DNA of 64,000 bases from Thalassospira sp. Lineage in GTDB: Bacteria > Pseudomonadota > Alphaproteobacteria > Rhodospirillales > Thalassospiraceae. Below are positions 9,174-17,558 of the stretch, piece by piece. Where the stretch lies: NCBI RefSeq assembly GCF_002709775.1, contig NZ_PAQR01000007.1:1-64000 (forward strand), read 5' to 3'. The position numbers and the translations under genes were made by a program. The stretch's first letter is position 1; each line of letters starts with the position of its first letter. The notes beneath the pieces are model-generated. The model saw only the letters and a program-made list of their open reading frames with translations. It ran no database searches and was not told where the DNA came from.

Positions 9174-9803
9174 ATGATCAAGGTGACCCGCGGTTTTGGC
9201 CGTGTCCTGAAAACGGTATCGGTATGTGCGCTGTTGGCGGTGCCGCTTGCGGCTTGTGGGCCGTTGCAGATGCCGTTGGAAGACCGCACAGGCAATGACC
9301 AGTGGCTCGATACCCAGATCAAGTCCGGTATCCTTGGCGAGTTCTCCAAGGTAGATCACACCTATCTGATGGATGTGAATATCGATATCTGGGAACAGAA
9401 TGTCATGGTCACCGGCATGGTGGATTCCAAGGGCAAGTATTATGACGTCATGTCGCTGGTCAAACAGGACAACCGGATCAAAACCGTCCATGACCATCTG
9501 GTGATTGCCGATCAGGAAACGATTGATGCCTACCATGCGGCCGAAGACGAATACGGCAAGAATGCCGTCCCGACGGATTCGGCCACCCAGTCGGTATCCG
9601 ATGTCTGGATCGAAAGTCAGATCAAGGCATTGTTATTGGCCGAAAAAGGTGTGAGCTCTGTCAACTATCGTTGGCAGTCAGTGCAGAACGTCGTCTACAT
9701 CATGGGCGAAGCGCAAAGCAGTGCAGAGCTTGATAAGGTGCTTTCCATCGTGCGCCGGATCAAAGGTGTGACCAAGGTCGTCAGCCACATTGCAACGGCC
9801 TGA
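9174..9803 (+). CDS. BON-domain lipoprotein (DolP/OsmY-like)
   Basis: A 209-residue protein with a lipoprotein signal peptide: a hydrophobic segment VCALLAVPLAAC with a LAAC lipobox at about residue 28. Two BON domains follow, first about residues 42-110 (NDQWLDTQIKSGILGEFSKV, VMVTGMVDSKGKYYDVMSLVK) and second about 140-207 (SDVWIESQIKALLLAEKGV, VVYIMGEAQSSAELDKVLSIVRRIKGV). This is the layout of outer-membrane lipoprotein DolP, which supports envelope integrity; the Asp-free position after the lipid Cys (Gly-Pro) is compatible with outer-membrane sorting. A good Shine-Dalgarno (AAGGAG) precedes the ATG. It is a single-gene unit between two terminators. Confidence 0.85.
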   Translation: MIKVTRGFGRVLKTVSVCALLAVPLAACGPLQMPLEDRTGNDQWLDTQIKSGILGEFSKVDHTYLMDVNIDIWEQNVMVTGMVDSKGKYYDVMSLVKQDNRIKTVHDHLVIADQETIDAYHAAEDEYGKNAVPTDSATQSVSDVWIESQIKALLLAEKGVSSVNYRWQSVQNVVYIMGEAQSSAELDKVLSIVRRIKGVTKVVSHIATA

Positions 9804-9838
9804 TCCGCCGATCACCTTGTGATAAAACAGTTTTTTGG

Positions 9839-9878
9839 AAATTCCCCGCAGGCGTTCGTCTTTGCGGGGAATTTTTTT
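9839..9878 (+). terminator. Rho-independent terminator after the BON lipoprotein gene
   Basis: A 12-bp GC-rich stem (9839-9850 with 9863-9874) followed by seven T residues. Confidence 0.9.
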
Positions 9879-9902
9879 GTCCGGATTTGTTGCAAAAGTG
9901 TT

Positions 9903-9917
9903 TGAAAACCATTCGCA
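9903..9917 (+). promoter_or_regulatory. Candidate Fur box upstream of bfd
   Basis: TGAAAACCATTCGCA fits the 7-1-7 Fur consensus TGATAATnATTATCA at five of seven positions in each half. It lies about 50 bp before a bacterioferritin-associated ferredoxin gene, a classic iron-repressed gene. Alphaproteobacteria may use Irr or RirA instead, so the regulator is uncertain. Confidence 0.35.
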
Positions 9918-9967
9918 TTTAATTTAGAGGTGATTTCACGTAATTAATAACTGATTGCAATCGCACC

Positions 9968-10201
9968 ATGTATGTCTGCATTTGTAATGCGCTCAAGGAA
10001 AAAGACGTTCGCCATGCCGCCGAGCAGGGCGGGGCAACACGTCCGGCGGACGTGTTCCGTTTCCATGGCTGCGCGCCGCAATGTGGTAAATGCGCCTGCC
10101 ATATGCGCGCTGAGCTGCTTCAGGCAAAGACCTGCGGCAATTGCGATTGTGATGATGCAGCAGCCGTGACGGCAAATATCGAACCGATTGCCGCCGAATA
10201 A
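9968..10201 (+). CDS. bfd: Bacterioferritin-associated ferredoxin
   Basis: A 77-residue [2Fe-2S] protein. The Bfd fold ligands are visible as Cys4 and Cys6 (MYVCICNA) and Cys39 and Cys42 (QCGKC). Bfd delivers electrons to bacterioferritin to release stored iron when iron is scarce. The C-terminal part has extra cysteines (44, 56, 59, 61) in CACH and CGNCDCDD, more than the four needed for the cluster; their role is unknown. It is a monocistronic gene with a possible Fur box upstream and a terminator downstream. No bacterioferritin gene is in the window. Confidence 0.88.
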   Translation: MYVCICNALKEKDVRHAAEQGGATRPADVFRFHGCAPQCGKCACHMRAELLQAKTCGNCDCDDAAAVTANIEPIAAE

Positions 10202-10230
10202 GGTGCTCCCCGACATTTCAGCGAAACGAA

Positions 10231-10263
10231 AAAGGCGAAGCCATATGGCCTCGCCTTTGTTGT
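10231..10263. terminator. Shared terminator between bfd and leucine dehydrogenase
   Basis: A 12-bp stem with one mismatch (10231-10242 with 10247-10258), T-rich on the plus side and A-rich on the other, so it can serve both convergent genes. Confidence 0.75.
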
Positions 10264-10292
10264 TTGTGCCTGATGCGGTTTGAGCAGGGCCG

Positions 10293-11342
10293 TTATTTCT
10301 TCAGGCCAAAGCGTTCCTCGGCCAAACGGTCGGCGACAAAGCCGGTCGACAGGTTCTGGTCCTTGGCGCGTTTGAAAATTTCGCGCACGGTTTCGCCAAT
10401 GCCTTCGATATGCATGTTGGTTTCGGCCACGGTTTTGCCTTCGCGGCAGTAATAGACTTCGACCACACCGCCAGCATTGATGACGTAATCCGGGGCATAC
10501 AGGATCCCGGCTTCGCGCAACATCTCGCCGTGGCGATCATGTTCAAGCTGGTTATTGGCTGCACCGGCAATTACGCCGACCTTGAGCTCATCAATCGATT
10601 TGTCGTTGATCACCCCGCCCAAGGCGCAAGGGGCAAGGATATCGGCCTCAACCGACAGGATCTTATCAACCGGAACTGCGGTTGCGCCAAATTCCATGGC
10701 GGCGGTCTTCATGCTGGCGGCATTAAGGTCGGCAACAATCAGCTTGGCGCCAGCAGCATGAAGCATCCGGCAAAGGTGATAGCCAACATGGCCAAGCCCC
10801 TGAACCGCGACGCGCATGCCATTCAGGTCGTCACTGCCATGTTTGAATTTGACCGCTTCCTTAAGTCCGATGAAAACGCCATAGGCGGTAAAGGGGGACG
10901 GGTCACCGGTGCGTGCCGGGTCCTTGCCATCATTGATGCCGCCGACATGCTTGGTCTGGCTTGCGATATGGCCCATGTCTTCGGGGCTGGTGCCGACATC
11001 CTCGGCCACGATATAGCGCCCGCCAAGCTGTTCGACAGCGCGGCCCATGGCGCGGAAGAATTCCGGTGTCTTCTGACTGCGGGGATCACCGATGATGACG
11101 GACTTGCCGCCGCCAAGCGGCAGATTGGCAAGGGCTGACTTATAGGTCATGCCGCGCGACAGGCGCAAAACATCGTGGATGGCTTCCTGTTCGCTGGCAT
11201 AGGGCCACATACGACAACCGCCAAGCGACGGGCCAAGGTTGGTGTTATGGACGGCGATGATAGTTTTCAGACCGGTGGATTTGTCGCTGGCAAAGACGAC
11301 CTGTTCATGGTCGTCAAAGGCGATATCGGAAAAGACGTTCAT
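10293..11342 (-). CDS. ldh: Glu/Leu/Phe/Val dehydrogenase, probable leucine dehydrogenase
   Basis: A 349-residue amino acid dehydrogenase that oxidatively deaminates a branched-chain amino acid with NAD+. The N-terminal substrate domain shows GPSLGGCR (37-44), MTYKSALANLPLGGGK with Lys68 and catalytic Lys80, and VAEDVGTSPEDM. The Rossmann domain has VQGLGHVGYHL. Length and the GGCRM motif match leucine dehydrogenase rather than the larger glutamate dehydrogenase. Its product would feed the leucine degradation branch represented by mccB at the left end of the window. The ATG at 11342 is chosen over one nine codons upstream because AGGAGG precedes it and the domain begins at once. Confidence 0.87.
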   Translation of the reverse strand: MNVFSDIAFDDHEQVVFASDKSTGLKTIIAVHNTNLGPSLGGCRMWPYASEQEAIHDVLRLSRGMTYKSALANLPLGGGKSVIIGDPRSQKTPEFFRAMGRAVEQLGGRYIVAEDVGTSPEDMGHIASQTKHVGGINDGKDPARTGDPSPFTAYGVFIGLKEAVKFKHGSDDLNGMRVAVQGLGHVGYHLCRMLHAAGAKLIVADLNAASMKTAAMEFGATAVPVDKILSVEADILAPCALGGVINDKSIDELKVGVIAGAANNQLEHDRHGEMLREAGILYAPDYVINAGGVVEVYYCREGKTVAETNMHIEGIGETVREIFKRAKDQNLSTGFVADRLAEERFGLKK

Positions 11343-11369
11343 CCTCTTGCAGCCTCCTGGCAGCATCAT

Positions 11370-11883
11370 TGTTCTGGTGCAGGCTGTTTCCTGCTTATCC
11401 CTTTATGTTTGATGCATCGGGCTTTTGATCAATTTCTAATTCCCGGAAGTCGGAAAAAAGACCGTTTCGGTTGAGGCGCTGCTGTGGTGTGGAATTATTC
11501 TGAGTCTGTTGGAACTGCTTTGTAATTTTATTGCGCGAGATGTGCGGTGCAAAATGCCGTGGTTGTCGAGCTGAACGCCAAATTCACCTTTTCAGGGATT
11601 CTCCGGCGGTACGCATTTCAGGACTTTTGGATCGGTCAGTTTATGTTGCGGTGCACATCCGGTGATTTGTCCTGAATCAGGGAATTGATCATGCGGCCAT
11701 GCCAAATTCGCACTTGAAACCGGAGCAATTAATCAGGAAATATGAATCAACCGGATAATTTACGGCTCGTTAAGGAGCGAAACGTAGACTCACGGTTGGG
11801 TATCTTGTGGTTGAGATTCCCGGTTCAGGACAGGTTGGCGTCTGGGCGGCGCCAGCGAACAAAAAGTAAGGAGAGCGGCGGAA
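11370..11883. other. Intergenic region with no recognised gene
   Basis: About 500 bp between the divergent leucine dehydrogenase gene and the small gene at 11884. Short open frames are present, including one of 61 codons at 11742 on the plus strand, but none has a ribosome site or protein-like composition. The promoters of both flanking genes must lie here. AAGGAG just before 11884 is the ribosome binding site of the small gene. Confidence 0.4.
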
Positions 11884-12117
11884 ATGTCTGCATTCACAGA
11901 CCATCGCCAAACCGTATTCGAGGTTGAACTGCACAATCAGGCTGTGCGCGAGTGTGTCAAAGAGAACCGATCCCACGATCTCTTTGATGACCGTTGGGCT
12001 GATGTTCAAACTCATGAAGTTGCGGCAAGCGACGAATCCAAGGCCCTTGCCATGATCGAAAACAGCTATCCGTCCGAAGACGGTTTCGTTGTCGATCACG
12101 TCAAACGCCTTGGCTGA
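11884..12117 (+). CDS. Small hypothetical protein
   Basis: A 77-residue soluble, acidic protein with no signal peptide or membrane segment. It is probably real because TAAGGAG sits at a suitable distance upstream, codon use looks like that of its neighbours, and a perfect 17-bp terminator follows 50 nt after the stop. No family is recognised. The composition (VFEVELHNQAVRECVKENRSHDLFDDRWAD) suggests a mostly helical protein. It stands alone between intergenic DNA and a terminator, so context gives no function. Confidence 0.6.
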   Translation: MSAFTDHRQTVFEVELHNQAVRECVKENRSHDLFDDRWADVQTHEVAASDESKALAMIENSYPSEDGFVVDHVKRLG

Positions 12118-12165
12118 TTTACGCTAAGCGGGCAGAGATATGATCCATGGGGTATGCATGGACGA

Positions 12166-12203
12166 AAACACATCGGGCGGGGTAATCCCCGCCCGATGTG
12201 TTT
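12166..12203. terminator. Bidirectional terminator
   Basis: A perfect 17-bp stem (12166-12182 with 12187-12203) with loop TAAT, AAA on the left and TTT on the right, serving the small gene and the convergent isomerase-like gene. Confidence 0.88.
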
Positions 12204-12229
12204 CTGGATGAAGTTATGAACGGCAATGC

Positions 12230-12820
12230 TCAGGGCAGGGCGCGGTCGACAAAATCCAGGCGATCCTGACCCCAGAACATTTCGTTGCCGACGAAATAGG
12301 TGGGAACGCCAAAGATATTGCGCTCGCGCGCCGACTGACAGTTGTCGTCATAGATCTTGGCAACTGCCGGAAGATCCGCATTTTCCAGATATTCTGTCGA
12401 AAGGCCGCTTGAGACCAGCGCATCGCGCACGGTCGCGGGCAATGAAATATCGCGTTCACGCAGCCAGATATCGCCCATCAGGGTTTCTGTCAGGTCGCTG
12501 ACATCCTTGCCGTCTTCCTGAACCGCAATGATGGTGCGTGCTGCTAGCGTTTCATCCACCGGGAAATGCGTCGGGTGCAGATTGATCGGAATGCCAAGAT
12601 GCTCCGACCAGCGTTTCAGTTCGACAAGGCGGTATTCCTGACGCGGTTGCGGGCGTTTCGCCAAAGGCACGCCACCACCATGTTCCCAGACATCGGCGGC
12701 CCGGCAGGGTTTGTGAATGATGCTGACACCATGCTTTTTGGCGATGTCGACAGCGCGGCGAAACCCGAAAAAGGACCACGGGGATTGTACGAAGAAATAA
12801 TGGATGATCGGCTCGGACAT
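12230..12820 (-). CDS. DsbA-fold 2-hydroxychromene-2-carboxylate isomerase family protein (second copy)
   Basis: A 196-residue cytoplasmic protein of the same family as 3689-4321 but clearly diverged. It opens HYFFVQSPWSFFGFRRAVD, with the Ser-Pro-Trp motif in place of a CxxC. The cis-proline region is IFGVPTYFVGNEMFWGQDRLDFV. Such proteins are glutathione-dependent isomerases or transferases of largely unknown substrate. A ribosome site (GGAGG) lies just before the ATG. The two copies do not share an operon and differ in length and helical-domain sequence, so they are old paralogues rather than a recent duplication. Confidence 0.8.
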   Translation of the reverse strand: MSEPIIHYFFVQSPWSFFGFRRAVDIAKKHGVSIIHKPCRAADVWEHGGGVPLAKRPQPRQEYRLVELKRWSEHLGIPINLHPTHFPVDETLAARTIIAVQEDGKDVSDLTETLMGDIWLRERDISLPATVRDALVSSGLSTEYLENADLPAVAKIYDDNCQSARERNIFGVPTYFVGNEMFWGQDRLDFVDRALP

Positions 12821-12971
12821 GTCGGCCTCCTGTGTCTGCTGGGCAGATGTTGTTTTTCAATGACGTTACACTGCCCAAGCAGACATGCTTCGTCAAACAC
12901 CTGTCATGACGAGACAGGCGAAATCCGTTCATATGTTTGTGATGGTCTTGGCGAACAGGTGGGACTGGGAT

Positions 12972-14159
12972 TTAGTAATCCAGCCACCAGGCATATTCAT
13001 CAATGCCCGCCATCAGAACCCCATCAAAGCCAAGCTTCATGATGTTGCCAAGATAGCTGTTCTCGCTGCCAAAGATGATTCTTTGCCATTCGCGGGTCCA
13101 GTAATGGACGTGGTTTTCCTGACCCCAGCGGGCCATCAGGTTGCCTTCACTAATGAAATCGGGGCTACCTGCGCGCCATCCGCTTTGCCAGTAATAGCGA
13201 TAGGTCTCAGCCGTTGCGATATTGAGGTATGAAATCAGCGTGCGTGGTGTGCCGGTTTGCTTGTAGCGCAGCCGTTTCATATCATCATAGGTCAGAGGAA
13301 TGGTGCCGCGATGGAACGGATCAAAGATCAGCGTGTCATAGTTAGTCGCAACCAGCGCATCGACATAGGCATCCTTGGTGCCATAGGGCGAACTATCAAG
13401 CACCAAGGCATAGTTTTTGGCCTGCCGGATGTTATCGATCACATGCGGGTTGGAACCAAACGGCGTGCTGGGCACTTTTGCCAACGATGAAAGCTGCATG
13501 CCGGGCGGCGGGGCGGCATAATAAAGCGCATCAAGCCCTCTAAGCTGCGCGCGTGCCTTGTCCATGTCGGCCCGGTTTTCGGTGTAGTCGACAGCGATAT
13601 ATTGCAGTCCCTCGAGCTTGAGCCGCTCCAGATAGCCAAGGATATATTTGGTTTCTTCAGCGTTGGTCGCTTCGCCGTATTTATCGAAACCGTAAAACGG
13701 GGCTTCGACCATGATGGCATCAAGCGCACGCAGATAGTTGCGTGCCGGCTCGGCAACGCCACGGGTGGCAAACAGGGTTTTTTCAAGGAATTCAGTCAGC
13801 TCAAGCCCGTTCATGGCAATGATCGAAAAATCACTGCGATAGCTTTTTGCCCAACGACTGATCGCGATGACGTAATCGCGCATTTCCTCGATGAAATCTT
13901 TTTCCGGTTTGCCGGTGTCGGTGCCAAGCCCGCGACCGCTGCTCAGGCTATTGGGGGCCGGGATAAAGGGTTCGAGTTCCTGTGCAAAGGCACCAAGCGG
14001 GGAGCTCGCCAGCAATGCACCGCCAAGTCCGGCAGCACCTGTACCAAGGAAGTTTCGGCGCGACATGGATTTAGGCGCGGCTTGCCCGCCTGACGTGTTT
14101 GGCGTCGGTTGGATCTGCCGTGACTTGCTGTGACGTTGCTTGGCCATGCCTTTATCCAT
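12972..14159 (-). CDS. Tat-exported glycoside hydrolase GH114-like protein
   Basis: A 395-residue protein. A twin-arginine signal is visible at residues 31-60 (MSRRNFLGTGAAG followed by a hydrophobic run to GAFAQE), so a folded protein is exported. The mature part resembles the TM1410 / endo-alpha-1,4-polygalactosaminidase (GH114) barrel: YVIAISRWAKSYRSDFSIIAMNG, IAVDYTENRADMD, LIFDPFHR, and a C-terminal FDGVLMAGIDEYAWW, where Asp and Glu could be catalytic. Members are annotated as extracellular and most are uncharacterised. Two ATG codons (14159 and 14147) are possible and neither has a convincing ribosome site. It follows the FAD oxidoreductase gene by 20 nt and may be co-transcribed with it. 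Confidence 0.68.
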   Translation of the reverse strand: MDKGMAKQRHSKSRQIQPTPNTSGGQAAPKSMSRRNFLGTGAAGLGGALLASSPLGAFAQELEPFIPAPNSLSSGRGLGTDTGKPEKDFIEEMRDYVIAISRWAKSYRSDFSIIAMNGLELTEFLEKTLFATRGVAEPARNYLRALDAIMVEAPFYGFDKYGEATNAEETKYILGYLERLKLEGLQYIAVDYTENRADMDKARAQLRGLDALYYAAPPPGMQLSSLAKVPSTPFGSNPHVIDNIRQAKNYALVLDSSPYGTKDAYVDALVATNYDTLIFDPFHRGTIPLTYDDMKRLRYKQTGTPRTLISYLNIATAETYRYYWQSGWRAGSPDFISEGNLMARWGQENHVHYWTREWQRIIFGSENSYLGNIMKLGFDGVLMAGIDEYAWWLDY

Positions 14160-14179
14160 CGCTGATTATATTGGCGATA

Positions 14180-15316
14180 TTATGATGCTGCCTGCATGTT
14201 GCCTTGAGTTGTGATCAGCTCGGTCACCCGGTTGCCAATCGCAAGCGATGCAGTAAGACCCGGTGATTCAATACCATAGAGCATTACAAGACCATTAAGC
14301 CCGTGCTGTTTTTCATCGGCAATCATGAAGTCGCGTGCAGCTTCTCCCGGTGCCTGAATTTTCGGGCGCACCCCGGCATAGCCGGTTTGAAGGGCGCTCT
14401 CATCAAGGTTGGGGTAATATTTGCGAATGGCTTCGGCAAAGGCGGCCCGGCGTTCTTCGGGCACATCATAGTTCGGCGCATCCACCCAGGTGACATCCGG
14501 ACCAAAGCGCGCCTGACCGCCCATATCAAGGGTCAGGTGGATGCCAAGACCGGCCTGTTCCGGTGCCGGATAAATCAGGGTGGAAAACGGTGCCTTGCCC
14601 GACAGTGTGAAATAACAGCCACGTGCATAATGCTGTGGCGGAACGGTTGCGGGCGGTAGCCCGGCAAAATTGTGGCCCAATGTCTGGGTGTGCAGGCCGC
14701 CAGCAACGATCAGTTCCGCGCAGGTCAGGCTCATTTCCTCGCCATCGGCATCGGTGGTGCTGACGGTATAAAGCCCGTTTTCAAAGCTGACAGAGGTGAC
14801 CTTGGTGTTGATTGCAAGGGTCGCACCGTTGTTTTCCGCCTCACCAAGCAGGGTGACCATCAGCTGGTGGCTATCGACAATGCCGGTCGACGGGCTTTCG
14901 AGTGCGCCAACGCAATGCAGGGCCGGTTCGCGTTCAAGGGCCTCTTCGCGAGAGATCCAGACCAGATCATTCACGCCGTTTTCCGCGGCCTTTTCCTTGA
15001 TTCCGGCCAGTGCGGTCATTTGGTCTTCGGCGGTGGCGACGATCAGCTTGCCGGTGCGTCTGTGTTCGATGCCGTTTTCCGCACAATAGCGATACAGCAT
15101 CTCGCGCCCGGCAACGCAAAGCTCGGCCTTCAGGCTGCCTTTCGGATAATAGATTCCGGCATGGATGACTTCGCTGTTGCGTGCGCTGGTCTCGGTGCCA
15201 ATTGCATCATGCTGCTCAATAATCAGGACTTCGCGCCCCGTGCGTGCAAGAGAACGGGCACATGCCAGTCCGGCGACGCCGGCACCGATGACGATGGGTT
15301 GAATATCTGCAGTCAT
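14180..15316 (-). CDS. FAD-dependent oxidoreductase, L-2-hydroxyglutarate dehydrogenase-like
   Basis: A 378-residue DAO-family flavoprotein. The N-terminal dinucleotide motif is VIGAGVAGLACARSLA with the ribose-binding Glu in LIIEQ, followed by TSARNSEVIHAGIYYPKGSLKAELC, a signature of the L-2-hydroxyglutarate oxidase/dehydrogenase group. PALHCVGALESPSTGIVDSHQLM also fits. The enzyme would oxidise L-2-hydroxyglutarate (or a related 2-hydroxy acid) to the keto acid and pass electrons to the quinone pool. The start is ATG 15316; a GTG two codons upstream is possible and neither has a clear Shine-Dalgarno. Context does not settle the substrate. Confidence 0.78.
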   Translation of the reverse strand: MTADIQPIVIGAGVAGLACARSLARTGREVLIIEQHDAIGTETSARNSEVIHAGIYYPKGSLKAELCVAGREMLYRYCAENGIEHRRTGKLIVATAEDQMTALAGIKEKAAENGVNDLVWISREEALEREPALHCVGALESPSTGIVDSHQLMVTLLGEAENNGATLAINTKVTSVSFENGLYTVSTTDADGEEMSLTCAELIVAGGLHTQTLGHNFAGLPPATVPPQHYARGCYFTLSGKAPFSTLIYPAPEQAGLGIHLTLDMGGQARFGPDVTWVDAPNYDVPEERRAAFAEAIRKYYPNLDESALQTGYAGVRPKIQAPGEAARDFMIADEKQHGLNGLVMLYGIESPGLTASLAIGNRVTELITTQGNMQAAS

Positions 15317-15362
15317 GATCACTAATGTCTTGGTTGGGATGTGGGGAAACGTTGGTCAGGTT

Positions 15363-16382
15363 CTAATTGGCTTGGCGGAAATAGACAGCCTGCCCCTGAT
15401 TGTCCTTGCCGTTGCCGGTGACAATTGCGGGGGATTCGCTGGTGTAATGGCCGCGCGCAAAGCTGCTGTCGTTACAATAGACATACCAGCTGCCAAAGGG
15501 CAGCGTGTCGCTTTGATACGCGCCGCCTTCATGGCGCCAGATGCCTTCGCAATGACGGCTATCATCATCAAGGATCATCGTGCCTTCACCCGATGGCTGA
15601 TCAAAGCGAAGCTTGCCGGTGCCGCGCACCGATTGCCAATTGGTGATGATATCAATGCCATCAATCGGCGGCGGTGTGGTTTCGCCTTCGGGCTGCCGAA
15701 GGGCGGTGTCATCGACCGGTCCGGCAACGGCCGCTGCAATCGCGGAATTTTCCGGCAATTCAAGGGTAAGACGGCCAAAGAACCCGGCTGCAAATTCCTG
15801 CGCATCAATCATCGGCAGGCCGTTCAGGGGCGCACTGGTACCACTTGTCGCCTGAGCCTGTGTCGGGGTGCAGTAATACCCCAGAAGGCGGCTGCCGCGT
15901 TGGGCTGGTGTTTGCGGGTCCCACTGCCCGACAAAGGATACGCATTGCGACCCATTGCGGGTAAAGGGCGACAGCGCAATCGCACCGTATCGGGTTTCCT
16001 GCACGAAGTTCGCACCATTCAGGCTGCTGCGCCCCTTCAGGTTATCGAACATATCAAGCAGCTGCTCGGACGCCATGGCGGTGCTGAAGCGAAAACCGGG
16101 GGCAGATGTCGTATAAACGGTTTCAAGGTAAAGGTCGCTTGCGGCAGCTGGTGATTCGCTCACCGATTGCTGCGCATACCAGCGCCCGACAAAAACCGTG
16201 CTGTTATCGCGATATTGACGCAGGAAGCTGTTCTGGCCGTCGGTGTTTGTTGCAAACAGAACCGGGCTCTGGTCTTGCGGGATTTGTTCGAACCCGCCGG
16301 TTTGCTGTGCAAGTGCGATCTGGGGCGTTGCCACCAGAAGGCTTGCAAACATGCTGCCGATCAAAGCCGCCCGATACTTCAC
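15363..16382 (-). CDS. Secreted hypothetical protein
   Basis: A 339-residue protein with a clean Sec signal peptide (MKYRAALIGSMFASLLVA then a cleavage site near ALAQ). The mature chain has a few cysteines (for example SQCVSFVGQW, LLGYYCTP, SRHCEGIW, WYVYCNDS) that may pair in the periplasm. Two halves can be seen: an N-terminal alpha/beta region containing FVGRWYAQQ and a C-terminal region with RGTGKLRFDQPSGEGTMILDDDSRHCEGIW, which resembles a beta-barrel ligand-binding segment. I recognise no family. It is divergent from mipZ across about 210 bp. Confidence 0.72.
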   Translation of the reverse strand: MKYRAALIGSMFASLLVATPQIALAQQTGGFEQIPQDQSPVLFATNTDGQNSFLRQYRDNSTVFVGRWYAQQSVSESPAAASDLYLETVYTTSAPGFRFSTAMASEQLLDMFDNLKGRSSLNGANFVQETRYGAIALSPFTRNGSQCVSFVGQWDPQTPAQRGSRLLGYYCTPTQAQATSGTSAPLNGLPMIDAQEFAAGFFGRLTLELPENSAIAAAVAGPVDDTALRQPEGETTPPPIDGIDIITNWQSVRGTGKLRFDQPSGEGTMILDDDSRHCEGIWRHEGGAYQSDTLPFGSWYVYCNDSSFARGHYTSESPAIVTGNGKDNQGQAVYFRQAN

Positions 16383-16591
16383 ATTGCGTCCTTTCAGTTT
16401 GTTTTCAGGCGCATTTTTGCGTTGCGCTACTCTTATGTTTACCTTTGTGCATCTAGATTGGCTAGGGTTCAGTCGCTTGTACGATGTGAGTCAGATCGCT
16501 TTTACCTTGATTTTTAGGGTTAAACGGGCTCATTGGGGAGATTGGCCTTGGGGACGAAGACAATAAGCCTGAAGATACGGAGCATATTATC

Positions 16592-17491
16592 ATGACGGTG
16601 CAACAGACCGGCGCAGACGGGGACAGCGCGGGCCAGCAGACGGCAACGGACAAGCAGCCGCCGTCCAATCGCGCCCATGTAATCGTGATCGGCAATGAGA
16701 AGGGCGGGTCGGGCAAATCGACGACCGCGATGCATTTGATCGTTTCCCTGATGAAGATGGGATTTAAGGTCGGCTCGCTTGATATCGACGCCCGTCAGGG
16801 AACGCTGACACGCTATGTCGAAAACCGGATCGCCTTTAACGAAAAAAAGGGACTGAAACTTCCGGTGCCCGAACACCGCCCGATCTATCGCAGCGAATTG
16901 TCTGATGGCAACGAAGCCAAGCTCGATGAGCGCGAACGCTTTACCACCGCCCTTGGCGAAATGGTGATCAGTTGCAATTTCATCGTCATGGATTGTCCGG
17001 GGAGTGACAATTACCTGTCGCGCCTGGCGCATGCCTGTGCCGATACCCTGATCACCCCGATCAATGACAGCTTCATTGATCTTGATATGCTGGCCCGCAT
17101 TGATCCGGATAACCTGTCGATCAAGGGGCCGAGCATCTATGCCGAGATGGTTTGGGATGCGCGCAAGCGCCGTGCGGCCATTGATGGCGGCACGATTGAC
17201 TGGATTGTGATGCGCAACCGCCTGTCGCACCTTGATGCGCGTAACAAACGTGATATTGCCGAAATCGTTGAAAAGCTTGCGGATCGCATCCGGTTCCGTC
17301 AGGCACCTGGCTTTGGCGAACGCGTGATTTACCGTGAATTGTTCCTCAAGGGGCTGACGCTTCTCGATCTACGTGAAAAGGGCGTTGGCATCCCGATGAG
17401 CATGTCGCATATGGCGGCCCGTCAGGAAGTCAGATCGCTTCTGGAAGTGATCGGCTTCAAACCAGCCGATGGCGAGGAGTTGCCGATCTGA
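16592..17491 (+). CDS. mipZ: Division-plane positioning ATPase MipZ
   Basis: A 299-residue ParA-family P-loop ATPase. Walker A is KGGSGKST at residues 37-44, preceded by VIGNEKGG. The switch I region holds LDIDARQGTLTRYVENR and Walker B is FIVMDCPGSDN. These match MipZ of Caulobacter, which forms a bipolar gradient with ParB and blocks FtsZ assembly away from midcell. The first 25 residues are a polar, probably disordered extension. It is the first gene of a set with a VWA gene (68-nt gap) and a membrane DnaJ-like gene. MipZ is specific to alphaproteobacteria and strongly supports the taxonomic call. Confidence 0.93.
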   Translation: MTVQQTGADGDSAGQQTATDKQPPSNRAHVIVIGNEKGGSGKSTTAMHLIVSLMKMGFKVGSLDIDARQGTLTRYVENRIAFNEKKGLKLPVPEHRPIYRSELSDGNEAKLDERERFTTALGEMVISCNFIVMDCPGSDNYLSRLAHACADTLITPINDSFIDLDMLARIDPDNLSIKGPSIYAEMVWDARKRRAAIDGGTIDWIVMRNRLSHLDARNKRDIAEIVEKLADRIRFRQAPGFGERVIYRELFLKGLTLLDLREKGVGIPMSMSHMAARQEVRSLLEVIGFKPADGEELPI

Positions 17492-17558
17492 CGGCATCCG
17501 GCCTATATCTTGTGGGACATGAAATTGTCCAACCGGAATATGAAACAGGCAGGGCTCC

